The notes under the pieces: generated by a model
Database searches by the model: none
Told to the model about the DNA's origin: nothing
The model's input: the letters and a program-made list of their open reading frames with translations, nothing else
Shown: positions 10,083 through 22,202 of the stretch, one piece after another
Numbering within the stretch: the first letter of the stretch is position 1
How the letters are laid out: every line of letters begins with the position of its first letter
DNA from: Didymella arachidicola
Lineage: Eukaryota; Ascomycota; Dothideomycetes; Pleosporales; Didymellaceae
Assembly (NCBI GenBank): GCA_016630955.3
Contig: CM050000.1
Span: forward strand, 992,001-1,056,000
Length of the DNA: 64,000 nucleotides
Reading direction: 5' to 3'
Position numbers and translations under genes: made by a program

Positions 10083-10850
10083 CGTTATCTGTCGAGGCTA
10101 CCGCACTATTGGCGAGGCACACCTACGTAGACCGTCAGCTCTAGCAGGGCGTTCTTCACATGATGAAAGTCGTGAAGGTTCCGTGGACATCTCGGAAGCT
10201 TGCAGGCTCTCTGGTGACAATAAGCTTCCCGTCGTCGCCCGTGTTCTACTACACAAGAAGCGAGCTACGTATACTAGGTATCTGGTCTTGTATGCAGAGG
10301 AATAGTTGTGTTTGACGATAGGCCTTTAGATGCCACGAGCACGTCGAAGGCCATTCTACTTGTGCGGGTTGAGAGCCTCGCCGAACCAGGAGCTGACTCC
10401 GTTGAACGTCACAAACTCAGAGCAGGACCACTCATGCAGTTAGAAGAAGGTAGCATTGATGGTGTTCAGGTGAAAGCCGTCAATGATGCCCCTGCGCGTC
10501 TCGTAGGCGCGCGATACAAACAACGATGATTGCATAGGCGACTGTAGTCAGCGTGTCTGAACTGTTGTATAAGGGCGAGTTGTTATAACACGTCCAGGCT
10601 GCTTAATGGGCTCACGAGACAAGAGTTTTCTCTTTTGAAGGATCCGGTTCTGCTTTCGTAACAGCTGGACAGTGGTAAGTAGGCTCTCGCGTGGCAGGAT
10701 CAACATTGTATTCAGCGGAGAAGCTTACCTTGTCTATTGGTTTGACGCTGATCGTTTGACTACCACATAAAAGTTATGTACCTGATATATCTGCGAGTGC
10801 GAGAGCATGTGCTGGATGATCAATTGTTCAATCTTCTCGGCACCGCCATG
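10083..10850 (-). pseudogene. Coding relic of unknown family
   Basis: On the minus strand, protein-like text appears in two frames: around 10550-10740 (for example EYNVDPATREPTYHCP) and around 10380-10535 (for example RRGIIDGFHLNTINATFF, then LHEWSCSEFVTFNG after a TAA). The TAA and a following TAG both fit CAA/CAG-to-stop changes. I do not recognise the family. The relic directly abuts the right flank of the second transposon. Confidence 0.3.
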
Positions 10851-11192
10851 GGTTACCTAGGCCGACCATTCCGTTGTCTTCAAATCGCTTCTGACTTCTA
10901 GCTTCTCGATTTTCACAATTGTCAGAAGTTGGTGAATAGCAACATCTAATCAACGATGCAAAAGCCGGGACTGTTCTCTTACTGAACAAGGACTTTATTG
11001 GAAATACAGAGGATAACACCGTGCGCAGAAGCACTTGATGGTCACCTTCATGAATATTGCGTGCACGCCAAATTCCTTTAATGAACGTCTACTACAAAAA
11101 CAGTTCTTCGTAATGTCTAGAGCGACGCCCAAAGTTTCAAGCTTTGTGTCTTGCCGTCATTACGTCCTTCCAAAACACGAAAAAATTGGTTG
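10851..11192. other. No supported gene
   Basis: I see only the Pol III terminator region of the tRNA gene at its right end (six A on the plus strand at 11180-11185). Confidence 0.5.
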
Positions 11193-11264
11193 TAGCTGAG
11201 ACTGGTTTCGATCCAGTGTCCTCCGGGTTATGAGCCCGGCGCGCTTCCGCTGCGCCACTCAGCT
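11193..11264 (-). tRNA. Initiator tRNA-Met (CAT)
   Basis: A 72-nt cloverleaf on the minus strand. The acceptor arm is AGCTGAG paired with CTCAGCT plus a discriminator A. The anticodon loop has CAT inside GGGCTCATAACCC. Initiator marks are the A1:U72 pair, three G:C pairs at the base of the anticodon stem, and the T-loop ATCGAAA in place of TTCGANT. The internal A box (TGGCGCAGCGG) and B box (GGATCGAAACC) are intact and there is no intron. A run of six T on the minus strand (plus 11180-11185) lies 8 bases downstream and should end Pol III transcription. It is a single gene with no tRNA neighbours seen. Confidence 0.97.
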
Positions 11265-12146
11265 TTTGCTTCGGTGAATGAAAAATTTATAACAGTACTA
11301 CATTCATATCCTGAGCGTGATATGCCTTCGCCACCTGCTCAGCTGGTTGCGTACCGGCCAATGCTCATCTGTGTCGTTACGACATCGATCGTGTGGCGGG
11401 GCCTGTGATTTTGCTCTCCAATATCTCCGTGCGTGCGGGCCAGGGTCGTTGCCGCTGTCGTTCGCTTACAAGGTGACTTGGTCGCAGCACTGCGCTACGT
11501 TGAGGTGAGGAAGGAGCACCTATCTATGTTTCGTAGAGAAGAGGTCTTATGGCAGCCCAAGTAAGCAGCAACAAGAGTTCATAGTGATGGGACGATGTTT
11601 ATCGCAGGCATTGGCGCTGGTCGCAGCCGAGGGGGACACCTAGCGTATGTGGCCGGCGCGCTAAAACGCGTCGACGCGCCGAATCTCCAATACAGCTAGC
11701 AGGCGCATACTTCGTCACACCGTCACCACTTCTTGTTGCTTCAGCGTAGCCTATACCCATGACTCGATGAGTACATATTCTGCAGGCATTCCTTCTTCCT
11801 TTGATCCTGCCCTTATATACTCCGAGTACGACCGGACACTGGACGCGCATATTCTCATATCCCATTCTGACGAAATCAAGGCATTGCAGGTGTGTATAGA
11901 GGAAGACAAAACCAAGAATAATCAGAGAGGGGTAGTCATACAACATCGCGCCTGGAGCCGAGCGGATATCTTCAGAAGTGAAGAGGAGTACAGCTTTGGT
12001 ATTGCACGCGCAGCACGGCGCAATTACCAGCGCTGATCTCCTCAGAAACGCCTCTAAGGAACCGAGCCGAGCGACTTCTACAGCGCAAACCTACTGGCAT
12101 ACCGACCGAAGAACCCCCCCTTTCATCCTCGCCACCCACCTTCGTC
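11265..12146. other. No supported gene; upstream region of Ctf18
   Basis: Open frames at 11599-12325 on both strands are short and lack recognisable domains. The last part is the presumed promoter and leader of the Ctf18 gene. Confidence 0.45.
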
Positions 12147-15080
12147 ATGCCTCTCGTCTCGTCACCTATTGCATACCCACCCAGCTCTTCAATGCCCCAG
12201 GCTACAACCCCGAAGAAAAGGAAGCGCTCGGTCGATGCATGCAGTCCGCTGAACAACGTATCATCTAAGCAGACGGCTCGCAGAGTTGGTGCTTTCTTGG
12301 AAGACTCAGATGACGAGGAGGACATTGCGGCGTTGCAGGAGCATTCGATGAAGAGAATCGCTGTGAATAGTATTAAGGAGCTGCCGTCCGCGCCTGAAGG
12401 ACTTGCAGACTATACTCCACCAGCAAGTCAGGACGAGATTGCAGACGCAGAGGACGTGCCTGTCGAAGCGCTTGACGAGTTCTTCGAGTCGCGGCCAATG
12501 TCTAAGCGTCTGCCACTGCACAATGCGCGTACATCTGCGCAGCCCATGGCGAGTAATATGGCACGAACTGCTGCTGGCAGAGTGATCTGCATACCGAAAA
12601 AGGCGAAAAAGAATGCTGTGTCTTTCGAAGAGCTGATTGCTGCAAGGTCAGAGGCTGTCGAAGGTAAAGCGAGAACAAGCTACTATGGCATCGACATCCA
12701 CTCGTTGGTCGACGAAGCCAAAGCAGAGGATACAACGAAGGAAGCTAGCCAGGCAGAAGCTTCCAAGAATCTGGCCTATACATCGATCGAGCAGCCGGTC
12801 GACTCGAATGCCAAAGCTCATCGCACGCTAATGTGGACCGAAAAGTACCGGGCAAAGAAATTTACAGACCTGGTGGGAGACGAGCGAACACATCGATCCG
12901 TCTTGCGCTGGCTGAAGGCATGGGATTCCATTGTGTTTCCGGGTGCTGTCAAAGCAAATCGGAAGGTTGCGAAACAGGACTTCAATGGAGATGAGCAAAG
13001 ACATCGCAAGATCTTGCTTTTGACGGGTCCACCGGGATTGGGCAAGACCACACTGGCACATGTTTGTGCGCGACAAGCTGGCTACGAAGTACAAGAAATT
13101 AATGCCTCAGACGAGCGAAGTCGAGACATTGTCAAAGGCCGCATTCGAGACATGGTTGGCACTGAGAATGTGAGGGGTATCAGCTCTAAAACTACGAACG
13201 GTAAAGTGCGCAAAGCTGGTAAGCCTGTCTGCGTAGTAGTCGATGAAGTCGACGGCGTGGTTGGTGGTAGCAGCAGTAGTGGTGGTGGCGAAGGCGGTTT
13301 TATCAAGGCACTCATTGACTTGATCAACCTGGACGAAAGGAATTCGAAGACAGTCGGACAGACATCAACCAGTACGAAGAAGAAGGCCGACAAGTTCAGA
13401 CTTCTGCGGCCTCTGATATTGATCTGCAACGACTTATACCACCCGTCGCTAAAGTCACTTCGTCAGTCGTCGTTTGCTGAAATCGTGCGCATTCGGCAGC
13501 CTGCGATGAACATGGTGGTCACGCGTATGCAGGACGTCTTTACGAGAGAGGGCTTCCAGTGCGATTCAGATGGCGTACGCCGACTCTGCGAAGCTACATG
13601 GGGTGTAGGTACCAAGAAAGAAGGTGGCACGGGCAGCGGCGCTGGCGAAGGTGACATTCGTGGTATCATGGTCATGGCAGAGTGGGTGGCAGGGCGCCTG
13701 AGATCTTCGCACGATTTCAGATCAAAGGAGAAGCCACATTTGACGAAGAAGTGGATTGAGGAACACATCACTAACGACTTGAAACATGGTGGGTGCGCTG
13801 CTCGCAGCTTGGGGCGAGGTGGCGCCAAAGATGTTGTCGATCGAGTGTTCAAGGAAGGAGCTGGCTTCCCAAAGCAAGCGGAGACTTCAGACGTAAAAAC
13901 GGCAGCGGCCCGCGCGAAGATTGGTGTTGTTGGTGTTGCGGAAGGAGCCAAGCGGCAAGCAATGGACCGCCTCAGGGAGATGGTCGACACAAGCGGTGAC
14001 TGCGACCGTATCGTGTTAGGTAAGCCAACATTTTCACATGATAACAGCAGGCTCTGACGCGCTCTAGACTGCTTCACTGCATATCCTGAGAAGCCTTTCC
14101 AAGACGACACACTACTCAGCAAACCTACCGCAGCCTACGAATGGCTTCACTTCCACGACACCCTCTCCTCCGCCATTCACGGTTCGCAGGAATGGGAGCT
14201 CTTTTCTTACCTCTCGCAATCCGTGCTCGCCTTCCACAATCTGTTCGCCTCGCCACGCCGCGAAGCCTCGAGCCTCCCGGTTGACCCTGATGCGCAGGCT
14301 CTTCCCTTCACTGGGCCAGGTGCAAGCTTTGCAGCAGCTGAGACACACAAGGCCAGTCGGTCGCAGTTGATCAGTTTGCAGTCGACGTTGAGTCTACCTC
14401 TAACAAGACAGTTCAGAAGTCCGGAGGAGCTGGCCACTGAGCTCATACCATACACGCTTCGCATGTTGTCGCCAGATGTCAAGCCTGTCATCATAAATAC
14501 CGGCTCAGCTGGGTCAAAATCGAGTGCAACAGCTGCAGTGCGCAAGTCATCCGAGAAGGCGCTCGTGAAGAAGGCAGTTGAAGCCATGGCAGCGACAGGT
14601 ATCCGCTTCGAGCGCAGCCGAATCGAGACAGAAGATGCGATGAACCGCAGCGCCGGCTTTGTATTTCGCATGGAGCCTCCTTTGGACACACTTGCTTCTT
14701 TTGAGACCTTAGCCGGCAAGAAGGACGACAAAGTACGCTACGCGGTCCGCAGCGTGCTAGAGATGGAGTGGAAGAAGGAGTCTGCGCGCATCGACATGGA
14801 AAATAGGAAGCGTCGGGGCGGGCAGGAGCACGAAGAAATCGTGATGCGAGAAGAGATCGAGGAGGATGTCGCCAAGAAGCTGAATGAAGCGAACAAGAAG
14901 GCAGTGAAGCATGACTTCTTTGGCCGCGTCATCAAGGAGATACCTCTTGAAGTGGGAGAGATCAGGAAGAAGACGAAGCAGGAGGGCGACAAGGATCGTA
15001 TCTGGGTGAGCTTTCATGAAGGGTTCAGCAACGCCGTGAGGAAGCCGATTACGATTGACGATTTATTCAGAGGGCTGTAG
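12147..15080 (+). CDS. CTF18: Ctf18-type alternative clamp-loader subunit
   Basis: Two exons, 12147-14019 and 14068-15080, joined across a 48-bp phase-1 intron (donor GTAAGC, branch CTGAC, acceptor TAG), give 961 residues, the usual size for the family. Ctf18 is the large subunit of the alternative RFC complex that loads or unloads PCNA for sister-chromatid cohesion and replication-checkpoint signalling in the nucleus. A long acidic N-terminus (FLEDSDDEED) precedes a WTEKYR-type RFC box and the AAA+ core, with Walker A GPPGLGKT (residues 294-301), Walker B VVVDEVDG (Asp366, Glu367) and the NASDERS motif. The Ctf18-specific C-terminal region fills exon 2 and ends in WVSFHEGFSNAVRKPI, as expected for Ctf18 rather than Rfc1, Elg1 or Rad24. 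The upstream ATG at 12147 is taken as the start. A later Met (about residue 16) is possible. Confidence 0.93.
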
Positions 15081-16203
15081 TCTGCAGGCTCGGATCTGTT
15101 CTGTCCACTACATCTAATATCATTACACGCTCGAACCTCTCATTCGGCGATCACAACACATCGTTTCGAAAAGTGCTAACATACGGTGAGCTTGAGCTTT
15201 AGCTTGGGATGGGACCGGGGTCTTCTCAGGATGCCTGCACATCAGCCTTACTCAAGACGAGGCCGGCCTTCGGATTTTGAGCACTGCAGATCCACAAGTT
15301 CTACCTTGATACTCACCGTAAGATCAACTTGTTACGCCTGCTTCTGACTGATTAGACAACTGCCCATCTTCTAAGAACATGGCGAGACACCTAAGAGACG
15401 TTTGAGGGCCTATAGCGGTTGTATTCGATCCTTCTCGCCGGAGGAGCGACGTGTTGAGGTCTCCACAAGCCTGGAACTTGAGCGGCACGAGAGCCGCGTA
15501 TCAGTGCAAAGCCGAAGAACGCCCATATGTAGGGCAACCGACGCGCATTCCCTTGGGTAAGATCTTCAGACTCACTACCCTCAAAATCTACATATCGCCG
15601 AGCCCACAATCCCTCCTTTAGTCTTTCGGATAAGGGGAAGTATCCGCTCGAGTCGTCGAGCTTTGAGACGTCTACCTAGGTAAGTACTAGGGCTGTTGCA
15701 ACTACAGAAAAGCCCTGGCGCTTTCACCAGAGCGGCTAGGATGGGCGCTCGAAGCCACTAACTTGGGCCATGTGCACGCCCTCGCGGAAAGAGACCGTCG
15801 CGGGGCCCCAAACACCAAGCTACAACCAGCTAGATCTGAGCACCACGATAGCCGCAATGCGGGGGAAACTTGAGCCTTCATGGCAATTTGTCGATTCTGT
15901 ATTGGTAAATTAGGACGCGACGAGCAAGTATCGCCGTCCTGTAGAGAGCCAGGCGTTTTGGTGTTGTGCTAATTGCCCGCATTATTTTGCCGATTCGTCT
16001 GCGTTGCGACGGTCGATGTACGATAGTACCGCTGGCTTGGTTGGCTTCCTGCAGGCATCCTGTCAGTAGTTAGAAGGCCCCCAAGCTATGTGGAGACTCG
16101 AAGGGGCGCGAGTACTTAAGATGACACGCTGCCAACTGCTGTGCATACCCTCGAAGCGCGCCTAGCTCTCGCATTCACACAATAACATAGTCAAGACATC
16201 AAA
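15081..16203. other. Intergenic; promoter region of the GMC oxidoreductase
   Basis: No coding frame is supported. The right end is presumably the promoter of the following gene. No clear TATA box or other named element could be assigned. Confidence 0.45.
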
Positions 16204-18138
16204 ATGGGCATCCAGAACAAGTTAGCCGACGGTATCGATGAGGTAGATATAATCATCGCTGGTGGTACGTAATGTGACCTCGAAATGCCACAAGAGAATC
16301 AGTACTTACCGAGTATCTCAGGCGGCACGGCAGGTTGCATTATCGCTGGGCGACTGGCGGAAGCACATCCCGACCTTTCGATTCTGGTGATCGAAGGCGG
16401 TGCGAATAACAAAGACGTCGCCAGTGTCGTATACCCAGCATTCTACCTGCAGAACCTTCAGCCTACACAGAAAACGGCACTATTCTACAAGGGAAACAAG
16501 TCGAAGCAGCTCGCAGACCGCGAGCCAATCGTACCATGCGGAGGTACTCTCGGCGGCGGCTCGTCCATCAACTTCATGATGTATACAAGAGCCCAGCGCG
16601 AGGACTATGACTCGTGGAAGACCGATGGCTGGTCAGCTGATGAATTGCTCGAACAAATGAAGAAGCTCGAGACATACCATGGGCCTGGTGATAAAGCACA
16701 CCACGGTTTCGATGGTCCTTTACATGTTTCAGATGGTGGTTACCGAGGAAAGGTTGCAGAGGATGAGTTTATCAGAGCGGCAGGAGAGGTCGGTTACCCC
16801 GAGATCGAGGATCTACAGAGCCTGGACACAAACAACGGCATCCAGCGATGGCAGCGCTACGTTTCCCCCGAGGGACGGCGACAAGACACGGCTCATAGGT
16901 ACATCCACCCCAAGCTAGAAGGTGGCCAACATGAGAATCTGCACGTCCTTGTCGAGTCCAAGGTTGTGCGTGTTCTCTTTGACGATAAGAAGAAAGCTGT
17001 CGGCGTCGAGTACACGCCCAATCCGGAGTTCCAGGCTGTTATCGGCCTCACCGCACATCCAGTACAGACTGTCACGGCACGTAAGCTCGTTGTTGTCACG
17101 TGCGGTGCCTGCGGAACACCACCGGTCCTCGAGCGTTCAGGTCTCGGCGACAAGTCAATCCTCGAGAAGGCTGGTGTCCCGGTCGTCGAAGAGTTACCAG
17201 GTGTGGGCAAGGACTACCAGGATCACCACCTTTTGCTATACCCATACAGGACCAACCTCGCGCCAGATCAGACCCTTGACGGCATTCTAAGTGGATGCAT
17301 GGATGCGGCAGAGATGATCAAGAACAATGACAAGATGCTCGGTTGGAACGCGATCGACATCTCGTCAAAGCTTCGCCCGACCGAAGAGGAAGTCGATGCC
17401 CTTGGACCTGAGTTCAGGGCGGCGTGGAATCGTGACTTCAAGGACATACCCAACAGGCCGCTGATGCTGTGTGGTCTTGTGTCGTGGTAAGTATAGTCGA
17501 GCAGTATCCGTAGGGCGTTCCCGCTAATATACCGCAGTTTTCTTGGAGATCCTTCTTCAGTACCTGAGGGCCAATACGCCACTACTGGTACTTACACCGC
17601 GTACCCATACTCGCGCGGCCACATGCACATCACGGGCAAGAGCGTCGATGACCCGCTCGATTTCGATGTCGGCTACTTCAACGACAAGAACGATATCGAC
17701 ATCAAGAAGCAGATCTGGGCGTACAAGATGCAGCGCGAGATCCTACGACGCACAAAGTTCTACCGTGGCGAGCTCGCTGCTGGCCATCCCAAGTTCCCCG
17801 AGGGCTCGAAGGCTGCCTGTGCTGAGATCGAGGAGCCATTGTCGAATGTGCAAAACCTAGTCTATTCGCAAGAGGATGATGCTGCCATTGAGCAGTGGCT
17901 ACGTGAGAACGTCAACACGACATGGCATTCGTTGGGCACATGTAAGATGGCGCCGAGGGAGAAGAATGGTGTTGTTGATGCCAGGTTGAATGTGCACGGC
18001 GTAACCAGCCTCAAGATCGCAGATCTTAGTATTCCACCAGAGAACATTGGTGGAAATACCAACAATACAGCGTTGGTGATCGGAGAGAAGGCAGCGGAGA
18101 TCATTCTGGCTGAGCTGAGCTCTGCTGGCACTCCATAA
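16204..18138 (+). CDS. GMC-family alcohol oxidase-like flavoprotein
   Basis: Three exons (16204-16264, 16322-17486, 17538-18138) give 608 residues. The first 57-bp intron splits the FAD-binding GGGTAG motif (residues 20-25), which is strong support for the splice. Other family marks are GGTLGGGSSINFMMYTR (second FAD-binding signature) and the C-terminal active-site pair: His about 539 in TWHSLGTCKM and Asn about 585 in GGNTNNTAL. The protein resembles fungal alcohol (methanol) oxidases, which oxidise short-chain alcohols to aldehydes with release of hydrogen peroxide. Those enzymes are usually peroxisomal, around 660 residues, and end in a PTS1. This one ends SSAGTP, has no PTS1 and no obvious signal peptide, so cytosolic location and another substrate are possible. 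Family call is firm; substrate is inferred. Confidence 0.9.
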
Positions 18139-19489
18139 GCGCCTCGGTGTAAATGCTTGTGATCGTTTTGTCTCTGATCTAGCGTACATATTAGCTTTCA
18201 GCGAAAACGTTCAGCAAATCTGCAACAACATACCAATACAAAGACACTTAGTGCAATCCGTACATGAAGCGCAGCTTACTCACAAATGCTTAAAAGTAGA
18301 TGAACGCCATCAAATCTGTGCGCGTGATGGCATACTACAGAGCAGCCGTAAGCAAAGTACTAGACTAGATAGAAAAACCCCTCCCAAAATCTCTGATATG
18401 ACGACTGAGAGTAGCCTGGGATTATATAGCCTAGGTACTTTATTGGAGGTGTTTCGTGGGACTTTGGTTCAATCTTTAAAACCTGCAGCTGACTGCTTCC
18501 TAGCAACTATGAAAAGGGCATCCACACATAGCTACGGCCAAGATCCCAACGAATTCTCTGCCTATCCGCTCGAAGGTCGTGCTTTGGTATTTTGCAGTCC
18601 GCAGTGACTGCCCGATTGAGCCTTCCGCCACGGTATACTGGCATATGATCCTGAGTGAGTCCTTCAGGTTGTCCCGAAGTCTGTAATAGATGCGTGCCTT
18701 TTACAGACTCAGGTATTCCACTAGTGGCTGGAATCTACTGTACATTGTACCGTTTCAAGAGACCGCAGGTCCTGATTTTGGCCTGTTCGTCTTTTTGCTT
18801 CTGCTTCTCGAGCGTAGTTGCTGCCCATATACAAGCGGTGGACGAATAGATGTCTACCAACTTATTGCGCTTCTGCAAAAGTCCGCGTAGTTAGACCAGC
18901 CTTTTGCAAGCGAGGAGTAGGCCTCAACCAAGACGTTAGAGAGTGGTCATTGTATGCTGTTGCCTCATAACGCTGTCATTTGAATCTCAAGAAGAGGTGA
19001 TGATGACGTTTCTATCTCTGAGACCGTCAAAAGCACAAGAAATGCCACGCCTGACTAGTTCCAAGATGGCAGGGCAAGACAACAATCACATGCTGCATTA
19101 CTCGGTATGAGTCTATACCATATCCTTCCGCATCATACTATGTCCTGTGTAGAAGCAGGCACATATCATCTCGCTCGGTCACACTGTTATCATAGCCCGT
19201 CTTGGTATAGAGAATGAATCTATCGGCGACGCTGAGCATATTCCCAGATCTGGAAGCTCGCAATGTATAAAAGTCCGCTGAGTACTATCCCAAAATTACT
19301 GCATAGCGAGCACCAGCCGTGAAGCTCGTTCTCTGTCTTGCGCTTGCTTCCTTCGCTGTTGGTAACTCCGTTCGTTGCCCCTCTGAGAGTGAGATCTCTG
19401 GGGGCTTTGGCAACGGAGGCGGGTGCGACACAGGGGACTTCTGCGCGGATGAGCTCAGTGATCGCAAGACCGCTCCATCTTCATCCTCT
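18139..19489. other. Intergenic, with a signal-peptide-like reading frame lacking ATG near the end
   Basis: No gene is supported from 18139 to about 19300. From 19307 a frame opens that continues into the next gene. It begins with a GTG at 19319 followed by a hydrophobic, signal-peptide-like stretch (KLVLCLALASFAVG), but there is no in-frame ATG before 19490. An upstream exon could supply one. Confidence 0.35.
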
Positions 19490-20540
19490 ATGGCGTTACG
19501 TTCCAGATCTTCTCCTTTCTCAAGTGGAGCATCTGGGACCCAAGATCACAACCAACAGACTTCACCAAAATCGGCCGAACGCGATGCAGGTTTAGCTCTG
19601 CAACTCTCGGATCAGAGTGCCGCCATACGCAGAAGCAGGAGACTGCGAGGAAAGGTGCAGACACATGGTAATAATATGATTTCGATGTTCTCTCTAAAAG
19701 CTACTGACCGAATCAGCAGTAAAGGAACTAGAACACAAGCCCAAACCTGACCGGCAATCGGTCAGAACACCATCACCTGCTGCTCACAAAGGATCCTCGG
19801 TTATGCTTGCACAAGCTGAACTTGTCCAATCACCTTTCGATGTCGCCATTGCTTCAAGCATAGAGCTACCTGCCTTTTACTCGAACGAATGGCAGCTCAT
19901 GTACCCGCCTAGCGGTAGCACTCACCCGTCATATCCGTGGTCTTTGGCCGATTCACAACTCACGTTCCACACTCACTTTGTGCCTCTCAAGAACGGACTG
20001 CCCGATGTGTCTTGCGCACCTACATTGGTCCTTCCGTCAGGTTGGCATCACGCTTCGTGGTCTGGTCTATACCCAGTCGTCTTTGATCCCTTCCAGCAGG
20101 CCTTCAAGCTTACTCCGGTCGGTCCATTGCCCTTGACCTGCGAAGAACTGCATCAGGGAGGACTTCATAGCTACGTTCCCGGCGGCCGTCTCCACCGGGA
20201 ATACGGCATGTTGCCAACGATGTCTTCTCTGAGTGATGGCTCTGACTTTGAGGTCTACAACTTTGATGGAGTTGACTGGGTCCTTCCTTGGGCTTGTATT
20301 GGTGGAATCCCACAAATCGAGCCCGGTAGCAACGCCACCACAACTGAACGCGCTTCTTCCGTGATGGACGTACCAGCTCGATACATCGAGGCCCGAGATT
20401 GTCCTGACAACGTCTTCGAAATAGAAGACGGTTGGCGGTGGATGTCTGAGATGGAGCAAGACCCTCCGGGCTGCTTCATTCCCACGCCAGGTCGCAAATG
20501 GCACGGTACCGGGGTGACCCGCACGCCACGAAAATATTAG
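19490..20540 (+). CDS. Uncharacterised protein
   Basis: Exons 19490-19667 and 19717-20540 join in phase 1 across a 49-bp intron (donor GTAATA, branch TACTGAC, acceptor CAG) to give 333 residues from the first in-frame ATG. The N-terminal 70 or so residues are low complexity and Ser/Arg rich (RRSRRLRGK). The C-terminal 240 residues look globular, rich in Trp, Pro and Tyr (for example PSGWHHASWSGLYPVVFDPF), with no domain I recognise. The frame extends upstream to a GTG-led hydrophobic stretch at 19319, so the real start may lie in an undetected exon and the protein could be secreted. The next gene begins only 30 bases after this stop, on the same strand. I cannot assign a function. Confidence 0.6.
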
Positions 20541-20570
20541 CAACCAGTTGCGGCACTGATTGCAATCACC

Positions 20571-21294
20571 ATGGCCGAAAGTGAAGAAGACAATGCAGAG
20601 CGATACCTCGTGAATCAAAACTCTCGCATATTCTGCCCTCTCAAGAGCGTAGTAATACCTGTGCACATCGACATCACTCTTCTGGGAGATACTGAGTTTA
20701 CACTGGTGGAACTTCTCTCTTACTTTCCGTTACACTATCAATGGTTAGATGCGGGCGAGAGAATGGCCCGCAGTGGAATCAGCGCTCCTGGACATCTCGA
20801 ATTTCATCAATATGAGCCGATGTTTGCCTGGAGCCTCGATCTGCAGTCACGGTAGCGTTGACCACCATATCTTCCGCAAGTCCAAGGATGAAAAGACAGG
20901 CAAAGCCGGTCCATCAACCACTTATACCACGAGCTACACAGCGGAGGGATGGACATATGACGTCTGGGAAATGACGGACTATCCACTTCTAGCCCTCACC
21001 CACGGTTTAAGTCAGCTACCAACCGGAGTCGACGCTGGACCACTGACAGCACTCATCAAATGGGTTCGTGGTCAGGGCAGGTACCACACAATGCTTGGGG
21101 AAGTCTCTGCGCTACTGGCGGAGGCGAACATTGAGACGATTATCGACCCCGGTGAGGGTGCGGATCCTGATAAAGAAGTCCTCGGCAGACATGTCAAAGC
21201 TATGAAGCAGGATCGCCTGCGAGTCCTCAAAGAGATCAAGGCTTTGAGGAAGCAAGAAGACGCGGAGGCGGAGGCGGAGGCCAAGGCTTCCTAA
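20571..21294 (+). pseudogene. Uncharacterised gene, apparently frameshifted
   Basis: An ATG in strong context (CACCATGG, 20571) opens a frame that stays protein-like to about 20790 (ELLSYFPLHYQWLDAGERMA). The coding character then moves to the +1 frame, which runs to 21294 (LLDISNFINMSR, TYDVWEMTDYPLLALTHGL) and ends in a charged Glu/Ala/Lys tail likely to be a coiled coil. Skipping one base near 20790 joins both parts smoothly. The candidate introns I tried between the frames were too short or did not keep frame. It is therefore a frameshifted gene, a sequence error, or an unusual tiny intron. Intact length would be about 241 residues. Family unknown. It follows the preceding unknown gene after 30 bases. 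Confidence 0.5.
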
Positions 21295-22202
21295 GTCGCG
21301 ACGCGGAAGGGCTCCAAGAGACGGAGGGTGGAGTAGGAGCTTGAGAGCGATGGAGGCATACTGGGTTTTACGTCTTTTGGTCAATCCACATCTGGACGCA
21401 CGGTAGCGCAACTTTCAGATAAGATGTTCGAAGCTGGTTTCGCTTGGAGGATTCCCTCATTGTGACCGAGAAAGCGCGGAAGTAGTAGTAAAAGTGGCCC
21501 TAGCGACAGCACCTGGGGATGCGTGCAACAATTCACTACATGAATCCGACCTTGTAACCGATCCTTTCGAGTTAGTCGTAACCTGATGCTGTGCTATGTC
21601 TGGAGAGCGCTTGTGGATTCGGTGAATTCTGCACACTGTATCGATGAAGTACCCGTCGAAGCCTGGCCTGTCAGCATTGCCAACGTTGCCATCCTACGGA
21701 AGTATTGATGTCTGCGCACTGTTCCTGTATTCACATCCTGTCTATTTTCTCAAGCTCGCATGCCCGTTTCTATGCTGGGCAATTGTAAACTGGTCAGCTG
21801 TCGTCAACGGACGGGGCGTCCGGCAAGTGTACTTGAGTATGCCCTCGTGGTGTTGAAGCCTCCATTTCTCTATCAAGATGAATTGCATCACGTGGACACT
21901 GACCGGCTACTGGCGTCTACCTCGGACCGGAATTTGACCAGGAACGATGCTTGTCGCTTGCCAGATTGGGTGGTTGTGTAGACGCACGTGAGCCTGGCGG
22001 AGCCTCCGCGAAGCGCTGATTGGCCGCTCTTTTCCCCACGCTGTTCCTGCCCCGATCTGGGGCCCCGCTACTCACGAGTCACGACTCAGCTTGCAGCATG
22101 TACTTTCCGGCTGTCGAGACTTGTACATATGAAGCGATTGGCCTTCTTTCTTTGTTCTCGAATCTATGTTGTTTTCTGTATCCGAACAATCTTTGATTCG
22201 CC
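21295..22202. other. Intergenic; promoter region of the alcohol dehydrogenase
   Basis: No frame of more than about 80 codons looks like protein. The region ends in the presumed promoter and leader of the next gene. Confidence 0.5.

Noticed and set aside
13082..14122. Minus-strand frames of 115 and 219 codons over Ctf18
   Set aside because: Antisense shadows of a well-supported gene.
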